The notes beneath the pieces are model-generated. The model ran no database searches, had not been told where the DNA came from, and was given only the letters and a program-made list of their open reading frames with translations. Below are positions 20,174 through 32,076 of a stretch of DNA of 64,000 nt, in pieces; positions within the stretch are counted from its first letter, which is position 1; every line of letters starts with the position of its first letter. The stretch lies in the NCBI GenBank assembly GCA_026119855.1, contig JAOWBW010000221.1, forward strand, positions 248,001 to 312,000, written 5' to 3'. This DNA comes from Campanula takesimana. Taxonomy: Eukaryota; Streptophyta; Magnoliopsida; Asterales; Campanulaceae. The position numbers and the translations under genes are program-made.

Positions 20174-20646
20174 TGTTGGAACAATCTTAATCCCTGAATG
20201 ACATACTCACTTTTAGAATAAGTTTGAGGAGAGAATGAAGGCGGAAGCATATATACCTGTTGAATCCATATTGATGTCTTTCGGGAGAAATAAGATGAAG
20301 AAGAAGATGTAGGAAGATGATCTTCTAAATGATGAGTGCCCTTTATTTCTCTAGAACTTCTTGGACAATAATGAAGATAATTAGGAGAGAAAGTAAAGAA
20401 TGTAGTAGTCTTTAAGGGTTGATGGTAAGCCCTTTATATATAAGACAAAGAGGCACTTCATTTAGGGACCAGACCTATTCAATCCTAAGCAATGTTAATT
20501 TACCATTTTGCCCATCATAAATGGATAAATTACATTTCAGGAATTCTACACATTATTATTATTGACTACACTTTATATTAACATTATAGGTATGATTTCA
20601 TGTATGAAAAAACTAAATGACTTGTAATGCAAGCCATGTTCTAACA
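20174..20646 (-). repeat. 5' LTR of the copia element
   Basis: The uninterrupted 473-bp LTR has TGTTGGAACAATC...TGTTCTAACA ends. It preserves the empty sites of the SINE and of the small LTR element found in the other LTR. Confidence 0.92.
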
Positions 20647-21593
20647 TAAAGTTGATTTCTGCAAAGTTTATTGACAATAAACACACAATATAATTGATGA
20701 GAAATATTTCAAACATGACACCAGTTTTGGGACATAAAGAACAAGCAATATAGAATGAATACTAAATACTCTCTCCGTCCCAAAACAACTTGTACTAATT
20801 TCTTTTTTGGATATCTCATTAGTAAGTCTCACTTTCTTAAATATCCAACTATTATTGTTTTTCTATTCATCCTACTCCACTTGTCATACTCACACTTTTA
20901 AATTATAGGTTCCACTATCAAATCATCATACTCATAATCACTTTCTCACTCACAATACTTTTGCATACTCCCTCCATCCCATACTTATTGCTACCAAATG
21001 AGAGTGCACGGGGATTGGGAAAATATGTTGGAAAAATAAGTACTTGTGAGTGGGTAGGAGAGAGAAAATAAGTTAGTGGATAGTTGTTGTGAGTGGATAG
21101 AAGAGAGAAAAGTGAACATTTTGAAAGTATGTTTTGGAACTCCACCACCTAATCTAACAAATTTTTATGTCTTGGGGATGCACTTTCTATATATATAACA
21201 TAAATTTAACTTTTTTCCTTCTTAACAATAAGAAGTCATCGGCTGCACTTGCACCCCCACCCTTGGATGTAGGTTCGCCCCTGGTTGGAGCAATTATCCC
21301 ATATCTAGAATTAACTAGCCAATGCCTGACTATATAAAGATCCAGAGCCACTTCTCCCATTGCCAATTGATTTTGAGATAAAACCTCAGACTTTATCACC
21401 CGATAGAGATGGTATGTTGTTGCATTCTTGAACTAAAGTGACTGGGTTTGAACCCTTTTGTTGTAGATTTTCATGTTCGTAATGTTTAAAGCGTGTACCA
21501 TACTCATTAGTTTGTAATTTTTTTGATTTATGAGTTAATAACAAATTAATCACTTTATGTTTTTGTATACTCTTATCATAGTTGTAAAATATA

Positions 21594-21845
21594 TTCCATG
21601 TGTCTCAAAATAAATTTTACACTTTTCTCGATGTTACTACGAAAGAACTTCAATAATTTTAGGCTGATTTAGTTATCTTAATAACAATCTAAAACTTGTC
21701 ATTGATAGTATTGTTAATGGTGTATCAATAACAAGTACGTTAGTATTATATTTTCTTTAGTATAATTAAATCAACCTAAACTTATTGATCAAAGCCCCTT
21801 CGTAGTAATGTCGAAAAAAGTGTGAAAATTATTTTGGGATGGAGA
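21594..21845. mobile_element. MITE with long terminal inverted repeats
   Basis: The left end (CTCAAAATAAATTTTACACT...TACTACGAAAGAACTT...) is the imperfect reverse complement of the right end (...CCCCTTCGTAGTAATG...GTGTGAAAATTATTTTG) over about 75 bp. The outer CCCAAAATAA and GGGATGGAG sequences fit a Stowaway/mariner-type MITE. Confidence 0.7.
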
Positions 21846-22574
21846 AAACATCCTGACCACTAACCATGAACCATAATACAACAAAAATGAAAAGGTAGTC
21901 TCACATGTATATCATTAAAAAAAAAAACACCTTGAAAAGAAAAGCACAAAAAATATTAAGAAAAAAAAGCAAATAGAACAACTCCAAAACAACCCCCGAA
22001 AGGAAATACTCATCAGGTAATAAAATACCTCTAATGGATAAGAGTTTGGAAAGGGGCCTTTCATTGGGAGACTGGAGACTTATTTTTTTATTTTTTGAGC
22101 AAAAGACTGACAATTTTTTTTTTTGAGAAACCAAACAAACAAAAAACCATTTCAGCTTTGGCTTTTCATATTAAACCAAAAGCAAGCACTTATTAGATCC
22201 AACAAACTGACTTCAAACTTCCAGAAAAGAAAACAACACTTCAGTAGCTGGGGTTGAGTTATTAATAACCCTAAGTACTTGGACATAATAAAAAGCAAAG
22301 ATTTTGTAGATCACTGTGAAAGTAACTCTTCATGGTGGCAAACCCTCAGGGTCCTATAGGCTATATATATAGCTTTGCAGTCCAACAATTATACAGTATA
22401 TCATCAAATTTTCATGCATGAGGGACTAGGCTTTGTCTTGATTGCTCTCTCTATGCAAATGTTTTCTTGTATAGCTGGGCGCATTGCTTTCAACCCTACT
22501 TGTACAAAGGACAACCTTTACTTTTGCTTTTGCTGCAACACATCTCTCATATAATTGCATTATACTAATACATA

Positions 22575-22826
22575 CTCCTTCCGTCCCATTGAAAAATTCT
22601 AATTTCTTTTAAGAACGAAAATTAAGAGAAAAAAAATTAAGTATTGAAGTAGGTGTTGCGAGTATGGAGAGAAAACTTGAGGTAGAAAGTAATAAGATAT
22701 TTGTTGCGAGTATGTCAAATAAGTCCTGTTAATAAAGAAATATTATAAAATTCCTTTTCTAGGAGAGTGAGAATTTTTGATGAGACACCTACAATGATAA
22801 TATGGGATCTTTCCAATAGGACGGAG
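22575..22826. mobile_element. Stowaway-type MITE
   Basis: The left end is TA|CTCCTTCCGTCCCATTG, and the right end CAATAGGACGGAG is its inverted repeat. The size (about 250 bp) and the CTCCxTCCGTCC terminus match Stowaway/mariner MITEs. Confidence 0.75.
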
Positions 22827-23183
22827 CAATGGTGAAGATGGGATCTTCGGAAAGGTGTTAAGATTGATTTTTTGGATAAATATTATAGTTGAGGTATTCA
22901 AATTTCGCATACCTACGCGGGGGGTGGGGGTGTCAAAATAATAGTTTAGTGTAAAATATATCCAAAATTAAGGAGGCCAAAATATATAAATTCATCATTT
23001 TTATTAGTGTAAAAGCATTTTTGAAAGGCATGAGGTAGTTGTGAGTAGTGGTACCCTAACCTGACCCAAAGCATTTTAACCTCATACATGAATTCAATGT
23101 TGCAAGGTCCTGATTTAAATAACCTACTAAGTAGAGACCTAAATTAGTAATAATGTGGTCGACTATCTTTGAGATATGTCTAC

Positions 23184-23774
23184 TGAACGACATAAACCGA
23201 CCAAGGTATTGGGCCTAGACATATACAGGCTTAAGCCCATGAATTAAGGACTGAGGCCCATCTAGGCTGGTCACATGCCGAGGTCAGATACACGTGCCGA
23301 CTTGTGCCAACATAACGGTGGCAAAGTTCTATTCCTAATATAACACAGGATCTATAAGCAGAGTCCAATTTCTATACAAATAAAGAGAATCCTTACTTAA
23401 CAAGGAGACTTCTTCTGCAAAGGACACACTTGACAGGATTCTACTTTCCTAGTATACGAGTTCTACACCAAAACGGACTCCATGACTTCCTTAACAAGTC
23501 AGGATTAATTCACCAGGGCCTATATAAACAGGCCCTCATACGACAAACGGGTAACGAATTCTCTTGGCTCTTACTCTGGTCAATTGATTTCTCTTTGTTT
23601 TATCTCACACAAAGCGTGTTCTTATTCTCACGCCTGAGGGCCTTCACCGGTGAAGCCCCGGCTAGTTTACATGTTATTGTTTCGTGTGTGTAGATCCGAA
23701 CGAGGATGTTCTTCTTGCTGGGATTATCCGAACCATTGGACGAAGGATGATCCAGTACGATTCTTGCAACATCA
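23184..23774 (+). repeat. 5' LTR of the truncated gypsy element
   Basis: It begins TGAACGACATAAACCGACC and ends CTTGCAACATCA. It shares both ends and the CCGGTGAAGCCCCGGC hairpin-like block with the LTR at 9296-9960. Confidence 0.78.
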
Positions 23775-23775
23775 G

Positions 23776-23795
23776 TTTGGTTCCATTCCTGGGAA
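23776..23795 (+). promoter_or_regulatory. Decayed primer binding site, tRNA-Asp type
   Basis: The sequence TTTGGTTCCATTCCTGGGAA differs from the known Asp-tRNA site TTTGGCGCCGTTGCCGGGGA at six positions. Four of the changes are C-to-T or G-to-A, the pattern left by deamination of methylated cytosines. Confidence 0.6.
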
Positions 23796-23842
23796 ACGTT
23801 CGATCAGAGAACTCTTTTCGTCCAGATAATTACAATCTCCTT

Positions 23843-25156
23843 ATGGATGAAATACCGGCAGAGGGTCAAGCAGCGAGCGTAACGCCGGAACAAGACCCCA
23901 ATCCACCACAACCTAACGCGGCTAACAACGATGCTCAAGCTCAAGGGCTCCCTCCACCTCCGCCTCAAACCCATGGGGGCGGCATGCATACGCGTTCAAG
24001 AGGACCTCCGCCAGAGGTTACCCAAATTTATGGACGACGGAGGAGAGCGGCAACGAGACCTCAAAATTGCGAGGCTGGCCCCTCAAGACCACAGCCTTTA
24101 GATCAAAGGGCATTGCTTCAACTGAACCTCACAACGCTCCAACAATTGGCTGACGCTCAAAGAGCCCTCCTGGAATATGACCCTGAGCACTCCATGGCAC
24201 ATCTCCTCCAGCCATTTGGAACTACAGGAGCTCATGAAGAGGATAGATGGAGTCATCATAGGTAAATACCACGTGCGGATGGCCGGCGTGATCGGGATCC
24301 ACGTGATGTTCCACTGGAGAACCGAGCAAGCCGACTTGAAGGTCGATCGGGCCCAATTAATCGAGAAGGGAGAGATTTAAGGAATTAGATAAATCACAGG
24401 AGGGAAGAAGAAGCTGGATCTCCCGACGTAAGATTTCTAGGAGAAAGACGATGTCGTAATGATCGACATCGGTCTCCATTGAAGCCGGCGCCGTCCCATC
24501 ATACTCCGCCTAAACGACCTATCCTTAACCCAGAGGTAAGCCGAGTTGCTGAGGGAAACCGAGATAAGGGAAGAGACAGACAAAGGAGCTCTCATCGTAG
24601 TTCAGAAGTTGATGATCGAACTATAATGGATCTAAAAGAGAGTCTCAAGAACATGGAGATGAACCAAGGGAAGAGAAGACCCATGAATGATTATGACGTG
24701 ATGCATCCTTTTACACAGTGGATAAGGGACTCTCCACCTAACCCTCAATTAAAGCTCCCCAACTTAGATAAGTACTCTGGCAACTCTGATGCCTTGGATC
24801 ACCTCCAGGCTTTTGAAGGCCTGATGTCTCTAGTATCCAATCAAGACGATATACTTTGCAAAGCCTTTTCTAGAGCGTTAATAGGGGCAGCTAGGTCTTG
24901 GTTCATAGATCTAGAAAAGAGGAGCATCGACTCTTTCTCTAGATTAAAAATGAGATTCCTGGAATACTTCTCCACTGCTGGAGCAAGAAAGAAAAGACTC
25001 TCCGACTTAGCCAATATGGTGCAAGGTAAAAACGAGACCACCATGAATTTTTTCCAGAGATTCAGAAACCTAGCTGACTCCATTGAAGAACGACTTACTG
25101 ACAGACAAATAATAGTGTGTTTTACTAACGGGGATCTGATGGCCATACCCAAATGA
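23843..25156 (+). pseudogene. Gypsy gag, frameshifted and truncated
   Basis: The first part (23843-24265) starts MDEIPAEGQAAS and is Pro/Gln/Arg-rich. After a broken stretch, 24479-25156 continues with MHPFTQWIRDSPPNPQLKLP, the Gag core FEGLMSLVSNQDDILCKAFS and ARSWFIDLEKRSIDSFSRLK, and EYFSTAGARKKRLSDLANM. This is the Retrotrans_gag domain (PF03732). The zinc knuckle and everything after it are missing. Confidence 0.85.
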
Positions 25157-26504
25157 ATTGATGTGATCAATGTCATTTGCTCATATCAATCTACTCGGGA
25201 TCGAGAAAGCATTGGACAACATAAGTTGACGTGGACCATGACTTATGTCCAAATATGATATTGCCTGACAAAGAGATTGTGATATGTTCTATAAGGTGAC
25301 TTTGGATTTTCAAGTTGATCTTCAATCAATGTTATACTTGCTAACAGACGTTTACAGATTGTCTGCAAACTACAGTTTTTCGCCTTATAGTAAATTAAAA
25401 ATTGATCTTCAATTAACCTTTTGGATTTTATGCTGAAAACATCTGCGCTTACACTAATTTAAATTTCTTCTAAAAAGGTTCGACTGATACCATATTAGAT
25501 ATGGAATGAAAGAAAAACCGGGTTTGTCTTTCAATAATGATTTGAGATGTGACACTTTTGTGAAAAGTATTATCTCGGACAAAATCACACCTAAATCTAG
25601 TTTATGTATTTTCATGGGATATCTTAGTGATATTAATTTTACACCATTTAGAGTACAAATCATTTGTTACTCTAAATAGCACTTTCTAGATAAATCATTT
25701 ATCTCTAAAGAACTAGTGTGAGTAAAATATATCTCGAAGAGTTCGAGACCCAGAAAATGACATAGAACCTAAGATGGAAGTTGAATAAAGTTTCACAAGG
25801 AGTTGTGGAAATTCGTTCAAGTATACACAAGTTATTTGCATATATGATAGGATACTATCTATAACAAGAAATATTGATTTCTCGTAATAAAAACTAATAA
25901 GGAAGATATTATTGAGAATGACTGACCTATCACCTATCAAGATGCAAAGTCCGCTCGGATTTAGATCAATGACTTGGAGTCATAAAATCTAAAAGTGCAA
26001 TCCATGTATCATAGTCATGTTTCGAACTTGATTGTTCTACCCTTAGGCTTAAAAACCATAGGATAAAAAAATGAGTTTTCTTGGAGAAAACGGAGATGGA
26101 TCGCAAAGTGCATATTGATAAAGCACGATTAATTGAGTAAAGTTAATTCATAATATCGATTATGATAAAACGTTGTCACCTACAGTCATGCTTAAGGATA
26201 TTAGAATTGAAGTTGTCATGACCTCATATTTTGAATATGAAATATGATAAATGGATGCAAAACAGTATTCCTTAACAGGAATATACTTTAGGATGTGTTT
26301 GATACAACCTAAAAGTTTTGTTAATCCATAAAATTCTAATAGAATATGCAAGTTGCAGAAATCCATGAGATGGGTCGAAGCAAACTAATTGGAGTGAAAT
26401 TTTCAATTTTGATGTAGTATTCAAAGAGTTTGAATGCATCAAAGATGAAACTTGTGATTACAATAAATTTAGTAGGAGCGTAACATTATTCCTAGTCTAA
26501 TATA
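25157..26504 (+). pseudogene. Decayed copia internal region, upstream half
   Basis: Many stops are present. Scattered phases still read MDRKVHIDKARLIA and related copia RT blocks near 26095-26200, then AMTSYFEYEIWKMDAKT-like and KLQKSMRWVEA-like words before 26400. This is the RT N-terminal half of a copia pol. The CACTA element splits it at 26504, and the partner half resumes at 32077. Confidence 0.6.
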
Positions 26505-26880
26505 CACTACAACAAAAGCACTCATTAACAACGTTTGAAAAACGTTGTAATAGATGTTTTACAAAGTTTGGCTAAACGTTGTTACAGCCGACGTTGTAAT
26601 AGGTCCCAGACTACTACAACCTTTACTAAACGTTGTACTACGAGTTTTCTACAACGTTTGAAACGTTGTAACATCACTTTACAGCGTTTAAATAAACGTT
26701 GTACTACACGTTTTTCTACAACGTTTAAACGTTGTAAAATCTCTTTTTACAACGTTTAATATAAACGTTGTAGATCTCTTTCTACAACATTTAATATAAA
26801 CGTTGTAGATCTCTTTCTACAACGTTTAATCCAACGTGGTAATTACTCTTCAACAACCTTTGGTATAAACGTTGTGATAG
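26505..26880. repeat. CACTA subterminal repeats, left
   Basis: About a dozen copies of ACAACGTTT(A/G)AA and its complement AAACGTTGTA alternate every 20-35 bp and form short palindromes. They are the expected transposase-binding repeats. Confidence 0.85.
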
Positions 26881-27175
26881 TCAAGAAAATTAAAAAAAAA
26901 TAAAATTATTTTATTTTCCTCCCCACCACCTCTCCCGCCCCTGCGCCCGTGCCCCCACCCACCACCACCATTAATTTCAGTTGAAACCATAAAACAAATT
27001 GACAAATACCGAAAGACGACTTTCGGAGATTGAGAAATTTCATAAATAACATAAATTAAAAATAGTAGTTATACAATAGGTGCTACTGCTCTTTCGCTAA
27101 GATACATAATTTAGAATCGATTTAAACTATCAACAACCACCGCCATAAATGAATCAAATAAACTATTTTTTTGAC

Positions 27176-28393
27176 TCATTTTTTAAAAAATACCCTCACT
27201 TCTTCCTTCGCTGAGAAAGTGCACGATTGATCTCCGGAGTCTACTTGAAAATAGTATGCATCTTCTTCAAGATCCTCATTAACAAGACTAACTGAAGACA
27301 TGTCGGATTGACCAATATTTTTCGTGTCAAGACCCATACCTTCTTTTTCTGTCTTCTTGTCATCATGATTCTCCTCATCTACAGCAGAATCAGTGTTTTC
27401 AATGTCTCCACAAGCCTCTGTGCTGGTAGTGCACTTGGGGAGTTTCACAACATTAATAGACTTGACAAAGCCAAATCTGCATGTTTGGGAGAAAACGAAA
27501 TATCTTAGCATTACTAACTAAAAGAGAAGGATTTAAACTCAAGTGAGAATGGGGTTGAAATAGAAGGATGGTTAATGTTCTAGACCTGGCACATTCTAAG
27601 CGTATATCTTCAAGTATTTCATCCAGTTCTGGTTCAGAGAGCGACGACAGGCTATTTGGATCCAACTATACAAGTATTAAAGAGTAAATAATAGTGATTC
27701 ATATGAAAAACAAGAACTATTATGTACATTTGAATAAAATACAAGGGTGGACATACCAGATTGCAAAGCTTGAGAACTTGAGTTGGCTTTCTCCAGAAGT
27801 GGCTTTGCGTGATCTTGGAATTCCATAGAAAGACTTGTTTCCAAGATTTTCCTAAAATAAAATATTTAGGTTTGACTATGATATATCAAAGAATATTATA
27901 AATATGTAGATAAAATACACACACACACACACACATACCATGGATGTCTCATCTCGAACAGCTTGGGTTACAGTTAGTACTTGCCCTCCCAATTTCATAC
28001 CATTTAGTCTCGCGCATGCCTTGGAGGTTACTGATCGATCAACATACTACAACAGTACAAGGAGACCAGTCATGATTTGAGAAGATAAAAAGTGGGAGAA
28101 GAATAAAGTAAGGAGTTCGAGACCCCATAATATCCTGTTTTCAAATTTGAAAGAAACAGAAACCCAACAAAAGTACTCCATTATACCTCAAGAAAAGCAC
28201 ATGGTCCGATGAGATCCACATTCGTCTCAAAGTGATAAGCCTTCAAACGCCCAAAGGCACTCACAATCTCCACAAGCTGGGGAGTTCAATTTAAGTCATG
28301 ATGATGTAATCGATAGGAATTAAAAATGTAAACTAGGGATAATGCTATTACCATTTCTGACGAGATAACCTTAGAAATCCCACCGATGAAAAT
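27176..28393 (-). pseudogene. Captured U2AF65-like splicing-factor exons
   Basis: Minus-strand exons with consensus borders can be traced: 28393-28352 (IFIGGISKVISSEM), 28276-28187 (LVEIVSAFGRLKAYHFE...CAFLE), 28046-27939 (YVDRSVTSKACARLNGMKLG...), 27851-27757, 27665-27586 (LDPNSLSSLSEPELDEILED) and 27476-27176 (FGFVKSINVVKLPKC...). Most joins keep phase, for example CAFLE|YVDRS and LECA(R)|FGFVK. The first three form an RRM whose wording matches the second RRM of plant U2AF large-subunit-like proteins. The last two start the C-terminal UHM-type RRM. Exon 27851-27757 has HAKPLLEK and KPTQVLKL in different phases, so a frameshift has disabled the copy. The UHM appears truncated at its C-terminus. 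Confidence 0.75.
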
Positions 28394-28869
28394 CTGCATT
28401 CATACAAAAGTTTTACATGAAGAGGAATCACAATAAAGTACTTAACACCCTTTTAATATAATGTTTCAAATGGGGTCAAGAAAACTTTTCAGATGTTTAT
28501 ATTTATTATCAGAAAGTCCATAACCATTTCATTTTCTCTTTCCTTTATTTTTTCCCTTACTTATAACTGGTACTTTAGAGGATTCCCATTATACACAATG
28601 TTGGCCCCAAGGGTTATATCTTAAATGTTTGAAAAGTCAAAATAGACTATCGATTTGGGACGGAGTATATGGTAGCTATTAAAAAAGTCAAAATTGGCAA
28701 AGAATACTTGTAGAAGAATTGATGCAAGGCATACAGTACTCCAAAGGCAATCACATGTAGCACAGAAGCACTATTACCCACAAAAATATCTACAAAGCAA
28801 GTCTTAAGATGAACTGCATTATAATTATAATATAGAGATTATTAAAAAAAAAAAAAAAACAGTCATTGG

Positions 28870-30278
28870 GAGCAAGAATAAGGTGTTAAATATCCCTTCG
28901 GAACTGGATTTGTGAACTGAACTGCTCTTTTAGCACATCGAATGGCTACAACCTGCATGAAACAAGAACATTGATTTAGTACTAAAATCACTACAAGCAC
29001 AAAGCGTCATGGTCATGCAATTAGCTGTAACAAAGAGCTACAACTCAGCTTTCATAAACCATAAACCAGGAGTACTTTCCAGAATGATGAATAGAGTACA
29101 TCTATATCGGAATGCTAAACAGAAAAAATGTTAATTACTGTGTGAATTTGATAAGTTAAACCCAATTAGCTATTTAAATATTACCTGAACACATGTCCAC
29201 AGGTCATCCTTTTTTTCTTTCTCAATAGTTCATCTTCTTCAATTGGTTGATCAGGAACATCATTAGAAGCATGAATAGAAGGCATCATTTTCACATTAGT
29301 ATTTTGGTTAGAAAAGGGATTTGTTCTTTTTCAGAAATTCGAATGCCTTCATTTCCTTGTTGTTGTGAAATTGAAATTGCAGCTATACTTGATTTCTTCA
29401 CGAGCTTCCTCCTCTGCTTTAAACTCTGCATCGTACATTATCATTTCTCAAGTTATTAAACACAATATTTGAAATGTATAAGCATAATTTACTTAAGAAA
29501 AAAACATTTTACTGCTCATGCATACTATTTAATAAAACTACAGATGCAGTCCTAATACTACTTTGGAGCAAAATTTATAAGAATGCATTAAAAATGAGGT
29601 TATGAAGCAAAATTTATAGAAGTGACAAGAACATGGGAGCACCTTACAAGTTGCACAGAGCTGAGACCAATTGCCTGCTAACAGATCAGGATTGTTTATC
29701 TCACATGAGAGGGCTGCTATTATAATGTACTTCTTTTAGATTCAAACTCCCTCATGTGAGATAAACAATCTAGGACAGAGGGAGTACATATCATTTCTTT
29801 TAAATAATGACATGTACATGTAAACTCATAACGATTAAACTATGCATTACCTCAGCTTTGTCATTGACCATTGTGATGAAGTTGACGAATTAAAGTCCAG
29901 TTATCTAAATATCCACATGTTATATCAAACAAAGTCAAATGTTAAATAATTATATAAATATGCTAGTACAAGCAATGGAATAAAAAATTATACTCGTAAC
30001 TATAATTAAAGAATATACTCATAACTGTAACTAAAGAACATAATCATAATAAAATAAATAATCATAAAATATACCAATTTTCCATCACAACCCACTCTTT
30101 CGCTACTACTATCTCGGTCGTCACTGGTTTTATCAAGCAAAGACACATCAACTGGGTTATATGACGATTCATCGTTCTCATCCTCATTCTTATCATAGAT
30201 ATCCATATCAAGATAGCCTTTTGGTGGTGGTCTCCACTCTGTGAAATTTCTCTCTAATTTTAGAAAATAACTGAACAA
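28870..30278 (-). pseudogene. Possible upstream exons of the captured gene
   Basis: Coding-like islands occur at 30278-30070 (GYLDMDIYDKNEDENDESSY then Ser-rich DDRDSSSERVG) and 29430-29170 (a basic KQRRKLVKKSSIAAIS stretch with later stops). They sit upstream of the RRM exons on the same strand, where plant U2AF65 proteins have a charged Ser/Arg-rich N-terminus. The assignment is positional only. Between them I see AT-rich intron-like sequence. Confidence 0.35.
29684..29773. repeat. Perfect-stem inverted repeat (MITE remnant)
   Basis: GATTGTTTATCTCACATGAG near 29690 is the reverse complement of CTCATGTGAGATAAACAATC near 29752, separated by a 40-base loop. A Stowaway-like end GGACAGAGGGAGTA follows at 29774-29787. 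Confidence 0.65.
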
Positions 30279-31289
30279 AAAATCATATTACAGTGAATCA
30301 GTCAATATTCAAAGAAGATCTAAAGCTACTCAGCCACTAGAAAATAAATGGGCAAAAGCGGACATGAAATATAAACACTCTATACCCATTCATCGTCAGC
30401 ACATAGTTCCCGAAATAATTCAAAATGTTAGTTAAACTAACCAAAAGTTTTTTTCTGAAATATGTGGTCTGCCACATTTTATGCCTTAACATTCTTGTGT
30501 TTTCACCCATCCCCTACTTCTCCCTCCGTCCCTAAATGAATATCTAAATTTGAAAAGTTTTTATACATTCATTTAAGGACAGAGGTAGCACCACTTAATA
30601 ACTACTGACCTTGATCATAAAAGAAATTGACTTTCTCAATTTGCAGAGCTTCCCCCTTCTTACCCATTATAACTCCCCCAAACAGACCTAGTGAATCACT
30701 GGTACCCCGAGACCCCAGAATATTCTGGTGGTGGTTTGCTTGGAAGTTGCAAAAGAAAAAAAAAACTGTTTGATACTATACTGCAAGAGAAGAAAAAAAT
30801 AGGCAAGGAGAAAGCTTTAGCAGGTATATTTGAGCAGTTATATCATCTATAGTTAGATAAAGGATAAATGACATCAATATTTAACATTGCATTTTCTCCT
30901 TTAGTACACTTCTAAACAAAGTTCAACCAACCATTAAAATCATAGACTAAATTAAAACACAAAAATTAGCAAACTTTGAATCACAACTACCCAATGGAAA
31001 AAACATAACAACAACAGAGAGGAGGATATAAAGTGGATATAGTAGAATTACTGAAAAAAAAAAGAAAGAAAAATTCCCCACACTTACTTTACTAACCAAT
31101 TCTTCTTTGATTTCAAACGAGCCTCAACCTTGAGCCTCAATTCCGCCTTTAACCCAGTTACCAAAGACACCTCTGCTCAACAAACATGAATTATCAAGAG
31201 AGATGTGTGTGTACGTTAATCAAAGACTGATTTTGAGGGAAATTGAAAGCCCTAATTTTTAAAAGTTGACTATAAAAATTGGTGAACAA

Positions 31290-31579
31290 GATAGAGAAAA
31301 TCACCTTAGGAGGAAGATATTCGTGGGGATATTTCAGTCGCCTGCGTCCAAAGAATAGTTTCAGTCGCCGCCTAAGAAGAACACTTTCAGTCGCCGCTGT
31401 CGAATAGAGAGAGAGAGAGAGCCGTTGTGAGGGAACTGAAAGCCCTAATATTTTTACTATGAAAAATTGGTGAATAAAATAGAGAAAATCACCTTAAGAG
31501 GAAGAGATTCTTTGGGAGCCGGCGTCCAAGAAGAACTAGCTTAGTCGCCGCCAAGAAGAAATACTTCCAGTCGCCGTTG

Positions 31580-31611
<32 letters not shown>

Positions 31612-31640
31612 CCGTGGTTTGGTTTGTATTGTAAACGTGA
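31290..31640. repeat. Tandem leader-like duplication with (GA)n runs in the CACTA element
   Basis: A segment with TTTCAGTCGCCG...GTCGAA, a (GA)n run and CTGAAAGCCCTAAT is present in two to three diverged copies (about 31200-31430, 31440-31620). It lies where the 5' leader of the minus-strand captured gene would be. Confidence 0.5.
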
Positions 31641-31799
31641 GAGTGAATGAGGAAATTTTGGGGGGGAAGGGTTAGGGGGCACGAGAGATAGTGTGAGAGA
31701 GGGAGAGTGCGGGAAGTAAGGGCCGCCGAGTGAAATTTTGGGCGCCCCTTTAAAATTTTCACTTTTAATTGTTTTTTCTTTCTTTATTTTAAGTCAATT

Positions 31800-32076
31800 A
31801 AGAAACATTGTATTAAATAAACTTTACAACTTTTAAAATAAACGTTGTAATATGAATTTTTACAACGTTTAATTTTGCAAAACGTTGTAAAATTTACAAC
31901 GTTTGGTACAAAACGTTGTCTTTTTACCAATATTACAACGTTTAGTAAGCAAAACGTTGTTATTTAGGAAATTCAACAACGTTTAACAAAAAAACATTGT
32001 AGTAGGACCCTATTACAACGTTTTTTCATAAATGTTGTAGAAAAAAACGTTGTAAATGACTGTTTTTGTTGTAGTG
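31800..32076. repeat. CACTA subterminal repeats, right
   Basis: ACAACGTTTA and AAACGTTGTA words recur about nine times before the right terminus, mirroring the left end. Confidence 0.85.

Larger units (their letters stand above)
10507..20646 (-). mobile_element. Ty1/copia retrotransposon with nested insertions
   Basis: LTRs at both ends start TGTTGGAACAATC and end CCATGTTCTAACA. The 5-bp flanks TAACG/TAAAG look like a once-mutated target duplication. The minus strand reads 5' LTR (20174-20646), initiator-Met primer site, 1.3-kb leader, gag, zinc knuckle, protease, integrase, RT, RNase H, polypurine tract and 3' LTR (10507-14416). The integrase-before-RT order is diagnostic of copia. The coding region is broken by several frameshifts and stops. 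The 3' LTR carries a SINE and a second LTR element that itself holds a Mutator-like element, so it was invaded repeatedly after insertion. Confidence 0.92.
20652..23183. other. Intergenic AT-rich region with MITE remnants
   Basis: No gene is seen. CTCTCTCCGTCCC and CTCCCTCCATCCC near 20768 and 20968 look like single ends of Stowaway-type MITEs. Two fuller MITEs are listed separately. Confidence 0.5.
23184..25156 (+). mobile_element. Truncated Ty3/gypsy element, Asp-tRNA primed
   Basis: A 591-bp LTR (23184-23774), a decayed tRNA-Asp primer site and a broken gag are present, then the element stops abruptly near 25157, where decayed copia sequence begins. The LTR family equals that at 9296-9960. 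There is no protease, RT or second LTR. Confidence 0.78.
26505..32076. mobile_element. CACTA (En/Spm-like) element with captured gene
   Basis: The ends are CACTACAACAAAAGC and TTTTTGTTGTAGTG, inverted, with a 3-bp duplication ATA (26502-26504, 32077-32079). These features define a CACTA element. Both subterminal regions are built of ACAACGTTT...AAACGTTGT repeats. The 5.6-kb interior lacks a recognisable TNP2-type transposase. It holds exons of a splicing-factor gene on the minus strand, so the element is a non-autonomous gene-carrying (Pack-CACTA-like) copy. Confidence 0.9.
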
